A stretch of 64,000 bases of DNA. Source: Vitellaria paradoxa. Its lineage: Eukaryota > Streptophyta > Magnoliopsida > Ericales > Sapotaceae. The stretch is taken from positions 37,973,375 to 38,037,374 of the forward strand of contig CM034238.1 in NCBI GenBank assembly GCA_019916065.1. Direction: 5' to 3'. A program made the position numbers and the translations under genes. Positions 54,666-64,000 of the stretch are shown in pieces; the stretch's first letter is position 1, and each line of letters opens with the position of its first letter. Below the pieces are notes generated by a model that ran no database searches, was not told the origin of the DNA, and saw only the letters and a program-made list of their open reading frames with translations.

Positions 54666-56680
54666 TTAGATATTAATGGGATATCTTTTTCGATTTCTTA
54701 ATATCAAATGAGACACCATAAAAATGGAAAGCAACACTTTAATAATTCAAAAAAAAAAAAAAGTGAATGATAATGACACGTTTATTTATAAAAAAAAAAT
54801 TACTTAATAATAAATATTCGTCCTTTCATTTTTGGCACTGTAATTTTTTCTGAAATTTTACTTTACTCTTGGTAGATACGCAATACTTTTATAATTCAAA
54901 ATAATGAATAATAATGACTCATTTATTTATATATTAAATTAAATTAATCATTTACGCCACATGTTTGACCTTCCATTTTTTGATATTGAATTATACATTG
55001 GGAGCTTTTACTATTTTCCATATATAAAGCATTTAATTTGTTCTTTGCTGTCTCGTATCCAACTATTTAAGTCAAATCTAGTGATTCGCCTGGATAATTG
55101 AATACCCGATACATTATTATTGACAACAGACCTTTTCCACTTTTTTTAATTAGTATTTCAAAATTTGGTGTTACAGAAGAAAAATATATATATATATATT
55201 TATCTTGTTACATATACATTTGCTTGGATAAATAAATGCATATTCGGCCCCTTAATTTTTTTTTTTTTTGAATTTTACTTGACCCTTGAACTTGGTGGAT
55301 ATATAACACTTTTCTTTTTTTTTTCTCTTTATTTTTTGGATGAATAATTTTTAATAACGAAAAATAATGAAAAATAATTGACCTTGCATTTTTTGTTCTT
55401 TTGAATTTTGCTCAAAATTATATATATATGATTCAAGGAATGTTGCTTTAATTTCTTGGTACCCTATGAGGCATGAAAAGATATTAAGAAAAAAAAAACT
55501 TAAATTATTTGTAAATAAGTAAATCCCCCCCCCACACATTTCTTGGTACCCTATGAGGCATGAAAAGATATTAAGAAAAAAAAACTTAAATTATTTGTAA
55601 ATAAGTAAATCCCCCCCCCACACACACCTGACTTAAATTTTTTTTGAATTTTTTTGACTCTTGAAATTGAAAGATAACAAATAATTATTAAATTAATTTC
55701 AAATTTAGTCTTATCAAAACAAAAAGAATTCATAAATACATTCCTTAATCTACCTAGATTTTTCTTTTCTTCTTATTTTTATGGTATGTATCATTAAATG
55801 CAAATTAAAGTTAAAAGAATTTAATTTGCTCTTGCTGTCTCATATTCAATTATTTAAATCAAATCCAGTGACACTTTCACTTTTAATTGTTCTCAACATT
55901 TTAAAATTTAGTGTCGCAATTAAAAAAAAATTAAAAGCACACTTATATTATTTATAAATATTTATTTATTTATTTATATATGTACTGAAATTTTGTGGGT
56001 TTTGAAATTTGAGGATAACAACTAATTTATTAGTCAAATAATCTCAAATTTAGTCTTATCAAGACAACAAAGAATTCATAAATTCATTCATTAATCCACA
56101 TGGATATTTTCTTTTTTTTTATGGTAAACATTATTATATGCAGATTAAGATTTAAAAAAAAAAATCTAAAAACTTTTCCAACACTCAATTATTCACGATA
56201 ATGTATAAAAAATATTTTAGTTACACATAATTGACCTCAAAATTTTTGAAATATTTTAATTCTCTCGAGTTTTGAATTTGAAGAAAATTAAACAATTATA
56301 TTTCAATTTCAATTAGTTAAAAAAATGAAAATAGCAATTTTAATTAAAGTATTCATATTGAAGAAAATTAGACAATTATATATCAATTTTAATTAGTTCT
56401 AAAAATGAAAATAAAAAATAAATTGTCAACAAGCATTTACTCCCCTGGATTAAAATTGAAAAAGTAGAATCTCCATGACTAAGCATGCATTGAATTCACG
56501 AATTTTATAATAATAAACTTGTGAATGTGGAACCAAAAAATTATAAAATTATGGATAAAAAATACATCTATATGAAATTAAATCCTTAGATTTTATTAAC
56601 TAAGGATAAATTTAGTAAAAATTTAGTAATCACGAGGACAAAATTGGCAAAATTGGGACAAAAAGGCACCAAGAGACCTT
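54666..56680 (+). repeat. Segmentally repeated AT-rich DNA
   Basis: A module containing 'GCTGTCTC(G/A)TATNCAA', 'ATTTAA(G/A)TCAAATC(T/C)AGTGA' and '(T/C)AAAATTT(G/A)GTGT' recurs in the block (near 55045-55170 and 55835-55920, with poorer copies around 54840-54960). 'AATTTAGTCTTATCAA(A/G)ACAA' recurs at 55702 and 56047. It appears to have grown by local duplication. No coding. Confidence 0.55.
55451..55626 (+). repeat. Perfect-looking tandem duplication, unit 87 bp
   Basis: 'ATTTCTTGGTACCCTATGAG' occurs at 55451 and 55538. The units are near-identical through 'AAATAAGTAAATCCCC' and differ mainly in homopolymer and CA length, which suggests a recent duplication. Confidence 0.9.
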
Positions 56681-56690
56681 TTTATATATA
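56681..56690 (+). promoter_or_regulatory. Probable TATA box of the MADS-box gene
   Basis: TTTATATATA lies about 95 bp before the MADS start codon and is followed by a short leader with a (CT)n run at 56760-56776. Placement is typical of a plant core promoter. Confidence 0.6.
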
Positions 56691-56782
56691 CCTTCTCATA
56701 AACATTGTTCAGGACGAACAATTACTTATTTACTCATTTTGAGCAGTTGAATTTGTTGAATCTCTCTCTCTCTCTCACATCA

Positions 56783-58001
56783 ATGGCGAAAAAAAGCAAA
56801 GGTCGGCAAAAGATCAGCATAACGAAAATGGAAAACGAGACGAATCTTCAAGTGACGTTCTCGAAGCGCCGGTCCGGTCTTTTTAAGAAAGCGACTGAGC
56901 TGTCGATTCTGTGCGGCGCTGAGGTGGCGCTCGTGGTGTTCTCGCCCGGAAAGAAGGTGTTCTCGTTCGGACACCCGAATGTGGATGCCGTGATCGACCG
57001 ATTTCTGACCCAGGACACGACGCCGCCGTCGGCCGCCCACCGGCTGGTGGAGGCTCAGCGGAGCGCCAATGTCCGGGAGCTGAACACGAGGCTGAACCAA
57101 GTGCAGAGCCTGCTTGAGTCGGAGAGGCAGCGGGGTCATACCCTCGACCAGATCAAGATGGTGCGGCGGGAGGTGGTGGTGGGAGGCGCCGATCGAGGAG
57201 CTGGAGTTGCAGCAGCTGGAGCAGCTCAAGCTCGCCATGGAGGCGCTGAGGAGTGACGTCAGCAGGCAACAGGAAAGGATGTCAATGGAGGAAGGGGAGG
57301 GACAGGAGGAGGAGCAGCAGGGTGGGAATATTCCTCCCCCGATTCCTCCGCTTGTGGCGTATCGCTGTGGGGATAGCGGCGGAGGTGGTGGTGTGTATTT
57401 CATTTCTCGCTGGGTCAAATTATTTGACTGGGCCGAGTTCTGTTGGAAGTGGAGGTGTTGGTGTGGTGGTGGTGATGGTGGTTTTCCATCTCTTGGAGGT
57501 TCTTTTGGAAATGGAGGTTTCGGTGTTAGTGGTGGTAGTGGTGTTGGTGGTGGTGGTGTGACGTCTCTTGCGGGCCCTGCTTCTTTAGGCGGTGGTGATG
57601 TGGCATCTCTTGCCGGCACTACTTCCTTAGCCGGTGGTGGTGTTTTTACATCTCTTGGGGGGTCGAATTCCTTCGGTGGTGGTGGTGCTTTTGCATCTTT
57701 TATGGGGCCGAGTTCGTACGGTGGCGGTGGTAGTGGTAGTGGCACTGGTGATGGTGCTTTTCCCTCTCTTGCAGGCATTGGTGTCGCTGGTGGTTTTCCA
57801 TATCTTGGAGGCATTGGTGGTGGTTTTCCGTCTCTTGGCATTGGTGGTGGTTTGCCGTCTGTTGCCGGGCAGAATTCCTATGGAAGCATTGGTGGTGATG
57901 GTCCGTATGGTGGTGCTGGTGGGGGTTCGGGGTTGGCTGGCGGGGGTGGTGCTTCGTGGTTTCCTAACAACCATGGCTATGGCGGAGGAGGGTTTTTCTG
58001 A
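56783..58001 (+). CDS. Type I (M-alpha, AGL62-like) MADS-box gene, frame broken after the MADS domain
   Basis: Single-exon DNA-binding transcription factor gene of the AGL62-like group, whose members act in the nucleus, mainly in female gametophyte and endosperm. From the ATG at 56783 the MADS domain is complete ([60 protein letters not shown]; residues ~6-65), followed by a helical region. This frame stops at 57256 (157 aa). The family block [20 protein letters not shown] lies in the next frame from about 57172, so one base too many is present near GGGAGGTGGTGGTGGG. The tail is Gly-rich with repeated FPSLGG/SLAG units and ends [11 protein letters not shown] at 58001. Within it, [14 protein letters not shown] (~57412-57455) sits in a third frame, implying two more shifts. 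Pseudogene or assembly indels are both possible. Confidence 0.82.
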
Positions 58002-58666
58002 ATATAATGTCTTAGGTCAGATTATTAATAAGTTTTCATCCCAGCTGTGTGTTTGTGTGCACATCTTTCATCTTAATTATCCTTTGTTGTTGTTTTGATT
58101 TATGCTTTTTATCTTAATCCTTTGTTGTTGTTTTGATTTATGCCTTTTATATTAATTATGTTTTATTTGGGATGGAAAATATATTGCAATATATGCATTG
58201 TTTGCTCTTTCTCTCTCTCTCTCTCTCACTCTCTGTGTCTGAAATGCTGCCGGATATTACATTGGTGGTTCAATTCAATTTTCAAATATAGTGGTAAAAA
58301 TGATCTCCTATATACCATTATTTGATTACTATAGGTGGATATTATCATATATAGGCCCTTGTTACATGAACCTACAGCGTGTTAAGTGTAGTTGACAATT
58401 TTTTTGAATTAATGGAAAAATTACCATATATCCAAGAAGCCAAATGCCAATGCTTATAAATACATCAGAATTTACAAATATATGAGTTCTACTACAGTCA
58501 TTTTCTTCCTTTTTTTTAAGTTATTTTTTTTCTATTGTAGTGCTTCAATGGCAAAGTAAAAAAAAAAAATCAGTGTAAAAATGAAAATTTGATTGAAGAA
58601 AATTAAAAAAAAATTGATAACTTTTTATAATTTTTGATGAAGTTTGATCTCCCTAACGCCACCTAT
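58002..58666 (+). other. MADS 3' flank
   Basis: AT-rich with a short duplicated phrase ('CCTTTGTTGTTGTTTTGATT' at 58080 and 58118) and a (CT)n run at 58208-58230. No gene is seen. Confidence 0.5.
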
Positions 58667-59720
58667 AATAATCTCGTCTTAACAATAATCTCAAATATTA
58701 AAACAGTCCTTTTATGCGTTTGGAATCTCATAAAATTTCATAAAATTGTATAAATTGTAGTCTTAAAATTGGTAAAAAATAAAACAAAATAAAAAAAATT
58801 ATAATTTTATAAAATTTTATGAGAAAAGAGCTCAAACAGGTTTCAACATTTGCTCCGAAACTCTTTTCTCACAATATTTATTTATTTATTTATTTATTCT
58901 GCTTATTTGATTGTTGGGTAAGTTTTGAAGCTCTTGATAATAATTTAACTTTTAAGAGATTTATTTAAATTCTATCTTTTCTTTTACATTTTCTGGAAGT
59001 TCTTCTGGGTTTTCTTATTGGTTATTTAGAAATATGGCTTGCATTCAGTAATCAATTGCTTAACCAAAAAAAAAAAGAAAAATATAACTAAATAAAAATT
59101 AAAAACTCATTTTGGATCTTGTCTTAACAATAATATCAATATAAAGTCTTTTTCTGGATTTATAAAATTATATATTAAAATTATGAAATGTTAGAAATTT
59201 ACTCGAAACTCTTCTCTCCTAGTAATTTATTTATTTATTTTTCTGCTTATTTGTTTGCTGGAAAAGTTTCGAAACTCTTGATAATAATTTGGCTAGATTA
59301 ACTTTTATGTTATGTTTGAAACATGATTTTGTGGAAGGAAAAAGTAAATGAAGGAAAATGATAAAAATTAATATATATAAAATGAAAAGAAAAAATTAAA
59401 TTTATTTTAATTTTTTGTAGAGTTAGAAATATGAGATTAAAATGAATAGATATTTATTAACAAAATATAAATCTTACTTGATTAAGTGTACAAAAATTAT
59501 ACAAATTATTAATTTAATTTTCCCTTCATATTTTTTCTTTTTACAAATTCAAATTCCAAATATAGCATTAAGAGATTTATTTAAATTACAGCTTTTATTT
59601 TACATTTTCTAGAAGTTCTTCTGTGTTTTCTTATTGGCTATTTAGACTTATAGCTTGTAATTAGTAATCAATTGCTTAACCAAAAAGAAATTATATAAAT
59701 AAATAAATAAATAAAAATTA
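58667..59720 (+). repeat. Tandem duplication with a MITE in the second copy
   Basis: Copy 1 spans about 58667-59105 and copy 2 about 59113-59720. They share 'GTCTTAACAATAAT(C/A)TCAA', '(C)CGAAACTCTT(T)TCTC', 'CTCTTGATAATAATTT', 'AAGAGATTTATTTAAATT' and 'AATCAATTGCTTAACCAAAA' in order. Copy 2 carries a 260-bp insertion at 59308-59567, and copy 1 may carry another small MITE at about 58714-58840 (ends GCGTTTGGAATCTC and CTGTTTGAGCTC). Confidence 0.8.
59308..59567. mobile_element. 260-bp Tourist-like MITE with TTA duplication and visible empty site
   Basis: The ends TGTTATGTTTGAAACATG and TGCTATATTTGGAATTTG (minus-strand reading) are imperfect inverted repeats. TTA lies at 59305-59307 and 59568-59570. 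The tandem partner has the uninterrupted site 'AACTTTTAAGAG' at 58947-58958, proving the boundaries by comparison. Confidence 0.85.
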
Positions 59721-61262
59721 GCTTGTCTACTTGTTTATACTCTCGGAATGTATATGTCAAGCCTTGCTCGACTCGTCCTATATAGTTATCATTAATTACT
59801 TGGTGGGTTTTATTGCTAGACACTATATATAGTTATCAAAGTGGTCAATGGGACATTATCCTTAAACCATATATATATATATATATACAGTTATCAATGT
59901 GGTCAATTGGACTTTAAGCTTAAACCAATTAGGGTTTATAAAGGACCAATGCCAACAAGAAGAGCCTTTTTGGCTTTTATTTTATGTTTTTACTAAGTGC
60001 GAAGCATGTCAAGAGCGAACAAAAAGATCTTTATGTGTAGTAATATCTTAAACCAACCAAATTATATTAATCTTTCCAAAAACAAAAAAAAAAAGGAAAA
60101 TTAAAAAAGAAAAAAGCTAATACCAATTTTCTTTAACTCGTCTACTTGGTTCTCTCTCTCGTTTTTTTTTTTTTTTTTGAGTTGTTTTAAATATATTTGG
60201 CTCTAAAATGAAAAAAATACAATAAACATCCCTACATTCCCAAAATAAAATTAGGTGTATAGGAAGATGAAATTGATTATTTTGTTAATTTGACCTATAT
60301 GTAACTACTAAGGCTTAACATTACATATTTAAATATTTAATCGAAATTAAATATGATCAAATTTTTTGAATTTTGTATAGTCAGTGTATCTAATGAAAAT
60401 TAGCGGGAAATGGCATGTCAAATAAGGATGTATATGCATATATATTGCTTCAAATATGCATTGAGGTGATACAAGAAGAGAAACTTCAATTAACAAATTT
60501 AGTATTGTTGTCAAGAGGGTGTTACATGAAAGCTGATCCATGTAATTAGAGAACAAAAATATTGTTGTTAAGATTTTTTTATTTATTTGTAAATAGGGCA
60601 AAAGGGGAATTTATCAAATATTTTTAATGCATTTTGATGTGTTTCCGGAATAATGTTACGGATATAATTACAAAAAGCTTGTGCATTTTTTCTTTCCAAA
60701 AATTAAAAAAAATATATATCAAAATTTATGAGAAAAGATTTGAGGAAAAATGAATTTTGGCAATTGTAATTTCCATGTGTAGAGACTTGGGGGATGAAAG
60801 AACCATTTTGAAAACATATTGAAAGGAAAATATTTGTGCTAGTGTTAATTAAAATTATTAAGACCCTGTTTGATTTGTTATAAATTCTGAAAATTTGTAA
60901 AAGTTATTTTTTATCTCGTGGTACGAATTACAAACTCACAACTAATTTTACGTTATCTCACTTTTTATTACTCTAAACATATTTTAAATTAATTAATTTA
61001 TTCGATTCTTAATTTAGTATTGGAAGGAAAATGTCTTTAGTTTACATGGTTTGATAGCATGACCATTGTTGTTGTTGAATTTACACAAATATACATAACT
61101 AGCTAGAGTCCTGTATCTTTCAAACTTACTAACAAATTAAGATTTTCAACCTTTTCCCTACAATTCTTAATGAGTATATAATATATAATACATATATATA
61201 CATATAGTATCATTGTAGAGAAGAGAATAAACTGATTTTTTAATCCACAATTCTTTGATTTA
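59721..61262. other. AT-rich intergenic DNA
   Basis: No gene is seen. It contains an (AT)n run near 59870-59886, a T-run at 60162-60178, and a MITE-like end 'CCCTGTTTGATTTGTTATAA' at 60864. Nothing else can be supported. Confidence 0.45.
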
Positions 61263-61413
61263 GGGTGCGTTTAGTTTGCTAAAATTTTTTAAAAATTTTA
61301 AAAATTTCTAAAAAAATTCTAAAAATTATTCACTTTTATCTTATTACACGAATTACGAATTCAAATTAATACATTTTATCTCATTTATCTTACTTTTCAC
61401 TCTAAGTGCACCC
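61263..61413. mobile_element. About 150-bp MITE
   Basis: GGGTGCGTTTAG at the left and GTGCACCC at the right (GGGTGCACTTAG on the minus strand) form terminal inverted repeats around an A/T-rich palindromic interior. Non-coding. Confidence 0.55.
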
Positions 61414-62756
61414 GACCAATTAACATTCTCTTTCGACTGTTCCTTCCACAGTTTTACACATTCGTGCCAGTTTCTTTAAATATCTATTTTTTTCTCCCTT
61501 CAAAATAATACGAGAGGAGCAAAATTAGTCTATGTCCACGTCAAATCTATGTCGTATCTAGTTTAGAGAATTTTTATAGTAATTAATTCTTCAAATGTTA
61601 AAATACATTAGTATTGTATGTATTATCCCTCAATCATAAAAAATTCTTTTAATTAGTAATTCCTCAAATGTAAAAATGCATTGTATGTATTATCCTCAAT
61701 TATATAAAAAATTATTTAAAAAATATAATGTCCTTACCCTTGATAATGGAAATATTGACTTCTTTTTCTATTTTTTTTTCTTTCTAAAGGAATAAAAAAA
61801 TAAAAATCTCTTGCATCGTGAGACAATGGATGCGTCTGTTTTCTCACGTCTCTGACGCCATAAACTATTTTTTTTTTGTTTTTCTGTTTTTTTTTATTTT
61901 TTTTGTTTTTGTTTTGTTTTTGGGTGGGGGGGAGGGGGAATTCGAAGCATAATTAACCTGAATTGTGCAATCCGTATAATATAAAAGATGGGAAAACATC
62001 GTACCCTAAACCATTAAGACAAGTACAATCCAAATCCAATTCTAGAATCTTCAAACTATGTTCTGAATAATTTAGTAGTCAATTGTTCAGCAAGTTTGTC
62101 CGTCAGATGATAATGTGCTAATTGTAATATATCCTAGTACGTACATGGTGTAGATTCATTTTGAACTGATGCATATATACGTATAGAGGCCAAAAATGTA
62201 GGGAAAAAATCTTATAAATACTTCGAGCTGGAGGAAGTACATTCCAGGAACTCTTGAAAATGATAAATTTACAATACTTTTAGGTACGAGAGTATAAAAG
62301 AAAGTCTTGATCGGACCATCGCTCTTTACAGTTGCGGAAACTCAGACATCTCTATATACATTATTAGTACTGAATTAGCCATGTTAATTGGTTATATACT
62401 ATGTTCTCTTTTGGTTGATTGATGAGTTTTAATATATATATATATATATATTGTAATGTGCGTACACATCTTTTCCTTTGTTGACGATACCTTTTATGTT
62501 TGGCCTAAACTGGGTGGAGGACTCAATTTAAATCCTAACCACTGATCAATGTGACAATCGGAGGGTTAAACATCTTTCGCAGCTGAGCCCCTTGAATATC
62601 TGTCTAAATTGGAACGACCAACTTTTATGTCATCTTAGCTTTCATGTAATTATTTTGCAAGGAACAAGTAAATTTCATGTATTAAAGCATGCTTCCAAAG
62701 ATCTATTTATATTTTATTTTCTTATTTTATTTTAATTTATTTCTTATTTTTCCCTT
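61414..62756. other. AT-rich intergenic DNA
   Basis: Only low-complexity features are visible: T/G-runs at 61860-61940, an (AT)n run at 62433-62452, and a diverged short duplication 'TAATTCTTCAAATGTTAAAA' / 'TAATTCCTCAAATGTAAAAA' (61583 and 61658). Confidence 0.45.
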
Positions 62757-62963
62757 TTGTTTGATTTGACTGCTCCCGACACAAACTACAGAAGCTTGGG
62801 CCACCAAAGTCTCTTGTTCAATGGCCGCAACTGGAATTTAAGAGAAGCCATTTTTAAAAATGATGCGTTAAAAGCCATCTCTATTCTGTGCTCCAACTCC
62901 GATGCACTCTTGGGAAATTTTCTCTATCTTGGATCTGGCGGATTCACGCTGTGTCGAGCATGA
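62757..62963 (+). other. Unidentified 68-codon open frame
   Basis: A balanced-composition frame (TAPDTNYRSLGHQSLLFNGR, later LREAIFKNDALKAIS) stands out from the A/T-rich surroundings. I do not recognise a domain. It could be a transposon-derived or captured fragment. It lies just before the antisense RTE fragment. Confidence 0.25.
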
Positions 62964-63029
62964 ACCATCGCTTACAATTAAATAAAAAAAAATGTTCTGT
63001 AAGTTCTTATAAAATCAAACCAAGCATTT

Positions 63030-63526
63030 TCTCACTAGGTAGGGTCGGTTATATGGATTTGTCGACGCCAATTAGATCTATTTAGAGGTATGTGTCCCGA
63101 TAAATCTAGGTAGGTCAGGTCATGTTAATGGTTTCTTTCCAGTTTCTCTTGGGTCTTCCTCTACCTCTCCTACTCCTGGCAATCTCCATACTTTCACACC
63201 TTCTAACAGGTGCCTCTACTGGACGCCTTCTAACATTGTCAAACCATCTTAATCGGTTTTCTCTCATTTATCTTCAATCGGTGCTATTCTACTTTCCTCC
63301 TAATCTCCTCGTTCCTAATCCTATCTTTCCTTGTAATCCCGCACATCCACCTTAGCATCCTCATCTCCGCAACTGCCATCTTGTGACCATGATTATACTT
63401 TACTGCCCAACACTCTGATCCATATAGCAGCGCTGGTCTAACCGCTACCTTATAATACTTTCCTTTCACCTTGAGGAGGATTTTTCGGTCGCACAAAACT
63501 CCCGAAGTAATCCTCCATTTTTTCAC
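63030..63526 (-). mobile_element. RTE-type LINE 3' fragment, antisense
   Basis: On the minus strand, 63526-63284 reads [40 protein letters not shown], then [20 protein letters not shown], the same RTE C-terminal block as at 30264-31230. It continues, with a frame change, to [20 protein letters not shown] and the 3' end near 63037 ('CCGACCCTACCTAGTGAG'). It is 5'-truncated at about 63526, with no catalytic FADD present. Confidence 0.85.
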
Positions 63527-64000
63527 TGCATAAATTACGAGATAAAAACTCTACAAATTTTTATAACTTTTTATAATTTCAAATACTGTATCACCATTAT
63601 CATGACTTTCACATGTGCCTGTACTCTAATTGTGGTAATTCATGTTTGTGTATAAATGCTCAAATATTTTAAAATTTAATAAGTATATTGAATAATTAAT
63701 TTATTTTATAATCAGATCAAATCATATTAAATTGAGTCAATTTTGGGTTCAAGTATTTATAATGTATCATATTTGAATTTTCTCTCACTAACTCGTTATA
63801 TAGGTAATGTCCTGTTCGAATTATGTAAAATGTTATCATCTCTATTTATCTTATACTAACTTTCAAAATTTTTTATTTGATTTAATTTTGAGTAAGTTTA
63901 AATTAATATTATTTTATACTAAAATTACTTAAATTGATAATCAAATAAAGAAATAAAAATAATCATTCCATTTTAATAAAAAAATTTGTAACATTTTTAG
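63527..64000. other. AT-rich end of window
   Basis: No gene or defined repeat is seen to the window edge. Confidence 0.5.

Noticed and set aside
56780..57841. 353-residue open frame on the minus strand, Pro-rich
   Set aside because: It is the exact antisense of the MADS-box gene. Its Pro richness mirrors the Gly (GGN) codons of the tail, and no protein domain is present.
57627..57974. Thr-rich frame on the minus strand and Val/Leu-rich frame on the plus strand
   Set aside because: Both are alternative-frame readings of the GGT-repeat tail of the MADS-box gene.

Overview
The window is nuclear DNA of a flowering plant, most likely a eudicot. It is AT-rich, the coding genes carry GT-AG introns that are often kilobases long, and the gaps are filled with plant-type transposable elements (Tourist/Harbinger-like and hAT-like MITEs, Mutator-like elements, a Ty3-gypsy LTR element, a TRIM, RTE- and L1-type LINEs). 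I see no operons, bacterial genes, tRNA or rRNA genes, or CRISPR array. The species cannot be named from the sequence alone.

Three gene-sized loci are recognisable, all on the plus strand. (1) 6.8-15.6 kb: a lysine/histidine-transporter (LHT) type amino-acid permease with eight exons and an intact 442-residue frame. Its 5.1-kb second intron is a nest: a gypsy-type solo LTR is split by a Mutator-like element, which carries an antisense NDR1/HIN1-like (NHL) gene fragment, itself split by a 1.06-kb foldback. (2) 25.8-41.3 kb: a bacterial-type (organellar) aspartyl-tRNA synthetase in 15 exons. Exons 1-13 join in frame, but exon 14 lacks one base at its acceptor, and exon 15 has a +1 and a -1 indel around the motif-3 GLDR, so the copy as sequenced is broken at its C-terminus. 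(3) 56.8-58.0 kb: a single-exon type I (M-alpha, AGL62-like) MADS-box gene whose MADS domain is intact but whose frame shifts before the conserved EAPIEEL block and twice more in the glycine-rich tail.

Between them: 1-6.1 kb is MITE-rich and ends in a 2.1-kb minisatellite just upstream of the LHT promoter, followed by a 16-bp perfect palindrome around a G-box. 15.6-25.7 kb holds a Mutator-like TIR element, a minus-strand two-exon relic of a Ser/Pro-rich protein, a 1.1-kb Harbinger-like element and a TRIM. The introns of the synthetase gene hold two hAT-like elements, a 5'-truncated RTE LINE with a perfect 15-bp target duplication, an L1 3' end and tandem duplications. 41.3-56.7 kb holds a second Harbinger-like copy in inverted orientation, the 5' part of a gypsy element (1.9-kb LTR, PBS, decayed gag) and two adjacent large AT-rich foldbacks. 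58-64 kb holds a tandem duplication with a datable MITE insertion and a second, antisense RTE fragment.

The genes have no evident shared pathway. The striking theme is layered transposon insertion, which can be ordered in time from target duplications and interruptions. The frame breaks in loci 2 and 3 may be real pseudogenisation or assembly indels; the sequence alone cannot decide.
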